Shown: positions 62,126 through 64,000 of the stretch, piece after piece
Position numbering within the stretch: position 1 is the first letter of the stretch
How the letters are laid out: each line of letters opens with the position of its first letter
NCBI GenBank assembly: GCA_035487355.1
Contig: DATHMF010000027.1
Span: forward strand, 1 to 64,000
Direction of reading: 5' to 3'
Origin: Terriglobales bacterium
GTDB lineage: Bacteria; Acidobacteriota; Terriglobia; Terriglobales; Acidobacteriaceae
Length of the DNA stretch: 64,000 nucleotides
Position numbers and translations under genes: made by a program
Notes under the pieces: generated by a model
The model's database searches: none
What the model was told of the DNA's origin: nothing
Seen by the model: the letters and a program-made list of their open reading frames with translations, nothing else

Positions 62126-62620
62126 AAAAATCTTCCGAAAAATCAGCGTTCATCTGCGGCTAAGGGTTTTGCGGTTGCTTTTGCTGAGAACTGAGAACTG
62201 CTTTCCAGGCACTCCACGCCGGAGCACGAGGGCCCCGGCGTTGGAGTGATTCAAGGTATGGGTGTGCGATCAGGCACTGAGTATAAGCGTGGGGGAGGGT
62301 ATTGCAGCAGTCATAAGCTTTGATGTTGATTGCAGACGTTGGGGAAGGGGTCGGACTGGGCGAACCAATCCAACCAGCGACGTACGGGCCTGAAGGTACT
62401 TATGTTCCACACCGTTGAAGACCATAAAATAGTTTCGCGATGTTCTGCTCTATAGCACTATGAATATTGGGGTGCAATCATATAGAGGAGCTATTGGGCT
62501 GTCAACTGAAACTAAAGACCATTACATAGCAGTTAATAAGAGTCTGGATAAGTGAACTTTGGTAAGGTCATTCAGGTGCGCTATATAGCAAGTAGCAGCC
62601 TCTCAGCTCCCGGCCTCATT

Positions 62621-62673
62621 CAAAATCCGCGTGATCCGCGAAATCCGCGGTAGGCTTTTGCTGTTGCTTTTGT
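62621..62673. repeat. CCGCGGATTT-type dispersed repeat (family member 3)
   Basis: AAATCCGCGTGATCCGCG and AAATCCGCGGTAGGCTTTTG followed by CTGTTGCTTTTG; nearly exact complement of the member at 56585-56642. Confidence 0.55.
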
Positions 62674-62678
62674 ACTTT

Positions 62679-63536
62679 TCAAATGGAGGTCCGGCTTCGT
62701 TTTTGCTGCAGCAAGGCCTGGCTTTTTTCTGCGGCTTCTTTGACCAGGAATCCCATTTTGGGATGGGAGGGTTCAAGGTCAACCGCTATACCGTTCTTCT
62801 GCAGCTCTTCGGTTGTGATGGGTCCAATGGAAACCACGAGCACTTTCGACAGTGCGCGCAACACGGTGTCTTTGGCTCCCATCTCATCGGCCACTTGCAA
62901 CAGGTGCCGCAACTGGGCGGAGCTGGTGAACAATGCAACATCAATCTCATTGCGGCCCAGAGCTGCGATCGCCGCACGCAGCGGGCCTGTATCTTCCGGG
63001 GGCATCCACTCATAAACCGGCACCGAGGTCACGGTTGCTCCGCGTTCAGTTAAGCCGGTTATGAGTTCCGGATTAGGAACGCCGTACTCCTGCACTGCGA
63101 CCCGGCGGCCGCGTGTCTGCAACAACTTTGCCTGGTCCAGTTCGTGCAACACTTCGCGCCACGTGTTCGGCTCAGGAATCATTAATGTAATGGGCACGCC
63201 CATCTCACGCAGCGCTGCCACCGGCTTCGGTCCGCGAGCAACCACGGCGACGCGACTCAGCGCAGCTATGAATTTTTCCCTGGGATGTAGGGTCTCAACC
63301 ACACGCGTAAGCGCGCGCGTTCCCACGCCCGTCAGAAAGATGACGATATCGAGATGGCCACCAATGAGCTCGCCGGCAAATTGCAGCGCCTGGGTGTTGG
63401 AGTCGAGCGGGACCTCGCGCATGGAAGGAGCAACCACGGGCTCTCCGCCCGAGTTGGCGATGAGCTTGGCCATCTCCTGCGCGCGCCGGCTCTCCAGCGT
63501 GAGCACCCGCAATCCCGCAAAGCCTTCGTCTGGCAT
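62679..63536 (-). CDS. hemD: Uroporphyrinogen-III synthase-like protein (HemD family)
   Basis: 285 residues in the two-domain HemD fold: FAGLRVLTLESRRAQEMAKLI at the start, DIVIFLTGVGTRALTRVVET, ALSRVAVVARGPKPVAALREMGV, then GRRVAVQEYGVPNPELITGL, ATVTSVPVYEWMPPED, DVALFTSSAQLRHLLQVADEMG and LVVSIGPITTEELQKNGI. AGGAACAGGC precedes the ATG. The enzyme closes the tetrapyrrole ring with D-ring inversion; other haem genes are not in the window, and standalone HemD-like proteins of this type can have altered roles. Confidence 0.82.
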   Translation of the reverse strand: MPDEGFAGLRVLTLESRRAQEMAKLIANSGGEPVVAPSMREVPLDSNTQALQFAGELIGGHLDIVIFLTGVGTRALTRVVETLHPREKFIAALSRVAVVARGPKPVAALREMGVPITLMIPEPNTWREVLHELDQAKLLQTRGRRVAVQEYGVPNPELITGLTERGATVTSVPVYEWMPPEDTGPLRAAIAALGRNEIDVALFTSSAQLRHLLQVADEMGAKDTVLRALSKVLVVSIGPITTEELQKNGIAVDLEPSHPKMGFLVKEAAEKSQALLQQKRSRTSI

Positions 63537-63697
63537 GCCTGTTCCTAACCCCGCAATCGCCGCAACCCTGTCGGAGTGAATCGCATCAGCCTCTCAGATT
63601 AAAGTGGTACCGAGCAGGCGTCAAATCGGAATGTTTCCCGGTTCCCTCTCAGGTAACGAACGTATAAAATCAACAATCCGCACCACGATGAGGAGCA

Positions 63698-64000
63698 ATG
63701 CGAGATAACAGAGATTTCAGAGTGGGGAGGCTTCGGCCCAGCGCCGTAGGCCAGTGCCTTTCCATTATCTATATAACCATCGTTTTTGCGAGCTTCTGCG
63801 TCGCGCAAGAGAGCTATCGCATGAGCGGAACGGTGGTGGATCTGTCCGGTGCCGTCGTTGCCAATGCCCACGTGAAGCTGATCGCGGGTGGAAAAACCGT
63901 CGGCGAAGCCACTACGTCTTCTAACGGCACTTTTGCCATCAGCACGGATTTACAGGCTGACACTATCGAGGTGACCGCGCCGGGGTTTACAACTCTGCAG
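63698..64000 (+). CDS. TonB-dependent receptor with carboxypeptidase-regulatory domain, 5' part only
   Basis: The first 101 codons of a gene cut by the right edge. ATG at 63698 follows GAGGAG. A signal region (SIIYITIVFASFCVAQ) is followed by YRMSGTVVDLSGAVVANAHV and GTFAISTDLQADTIEVTAPGF, the repeated beta-sandwich of CarboxypepD_reg domains as in the two full receptors here. It is divergent from hemD across about 160 bp. Confidence 0.75.
   Translation, partial: MRDNRDFRVGRLRPSAVGQCLSIIYITIVFASFCVAQESYRMSGTVVDLSGAVVANAHVKLIAGGKTVGEATTSSNGTFAISTDLQADTIEVTAPGFTTLQ

Larger units (their letters stand above)
61396..62678. other. Repeat-rich intergenic region
   Basis: 1.28 kb with no supported gene. 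It holds repeat copies B (61681-61955) and C (62020-62125), fragments of the CCGCGGATTT family (near 62136-62188 and 62621-62673), and several GGACTGAGGACTGA-type low-complexity tracts. Promoters for the leftward gene at 60814 must lie at its left edge. Confidence 0.6.

Noticed and set aside
63599..63871. Leftward 90-codon frame at the right edge
   Set aside because: Antisense to the partial TonB receptor, whose signal peptide and regulatory domain are clear.

Overview
The window looks like a chromosomal segment of an Acidobacteriota bacterium of the Terriglobia type (inference). The signs are three Oar-like TonB-dependent receptors with an N-terminal carboxypeptidase-regulatory fold (4577-8038, 20242-23655 and the cut-off gene at 63698), a TIGR03663-type glycosyltransferase, tandem DUF3857/transglutaminase proteins, PQQ genes, secreted Ig-like and beta-helix proteins, and many polysaccharide-active enzymes. 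Genes are well spaced and intergenic regions carry dispersed repeats. No tRNA, rRNA or CRISPR array was seen.

Region by region. 1-1.9 kb: 3' part of an AraC regulator, a repeat element, then VOC and DinB genes. 1.9-12.4 kb: a probable chitosan/glucosamine utilisation locus made of a SIS-only GlmS-like protein, a ROK kinase, a TonB receptor, a LacI regulator and a GH2 exo-beta-D-glucosaminidase. The GlmS-like gene has a decayed partial duplicate in front of it. The receptor and GH2 promoters share a LacI-type operator-like sequence. 12.5-14.8 kb: pqqACDE, with a 25-residue pqqA; pqqB lies 9 kb away at 23.9 kb, and a secreted sorbosone-dehydrogenase-like enzyme, a possible PQQ user, is at 28.7 kb. 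15.3-23.7 kb: a giant cupredoxin/beta-helix/PKD secreted protein, an aldo-keto reductase and a second receptor. 25-32.5 kb: an outer-membrane beta-barrel, a receiver-PilZ protein with a CheY-like partner, a peroxiredoxin, a lone Fis-type HTH protein and an acetyltransferase. 32.9-38 kb: two translationally overlapping DUF3857 proteins, one with and one without a transglutaminase catalytic triad, then a small secreted protein. 38.7-41.3 kb: an accessory patch with an IS1595-type element, a HARE-HTH-like protein, a divergent GIY-YIG-like protein, and an array of TGCCTA/TAGGCA half-sites between them. 41.6-50.2 kb: divergent GH105-DUF4861 and GH97 genes, a Spy-like protein and a large secreted protein. 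50.3-58.2 kb: DinB, an RNB-domain ribonuclease, two overlapping GT-C-like membrane proteins and small membrane or secreted proteins. 58.3-64 kb: secreted proteins, an orphan barstar, a repeat-rich gap, a HemD-like protein and the start of a third receptor.

The most unusual non-coding signal is a repeat family (copies near 0.6, 14.9, 61.9 and 62.1 kb). In every copy two ACTTGCT motifs start exactly 80 bp apart despite heavy divergence between them. Two copies also carry a tail with a GCATTC-NN-GAATGC palindrome and paired TGATATCA palindromes 11 bp apart. Gene functions are family-level assignments read from motifs by eye; no database search was run.
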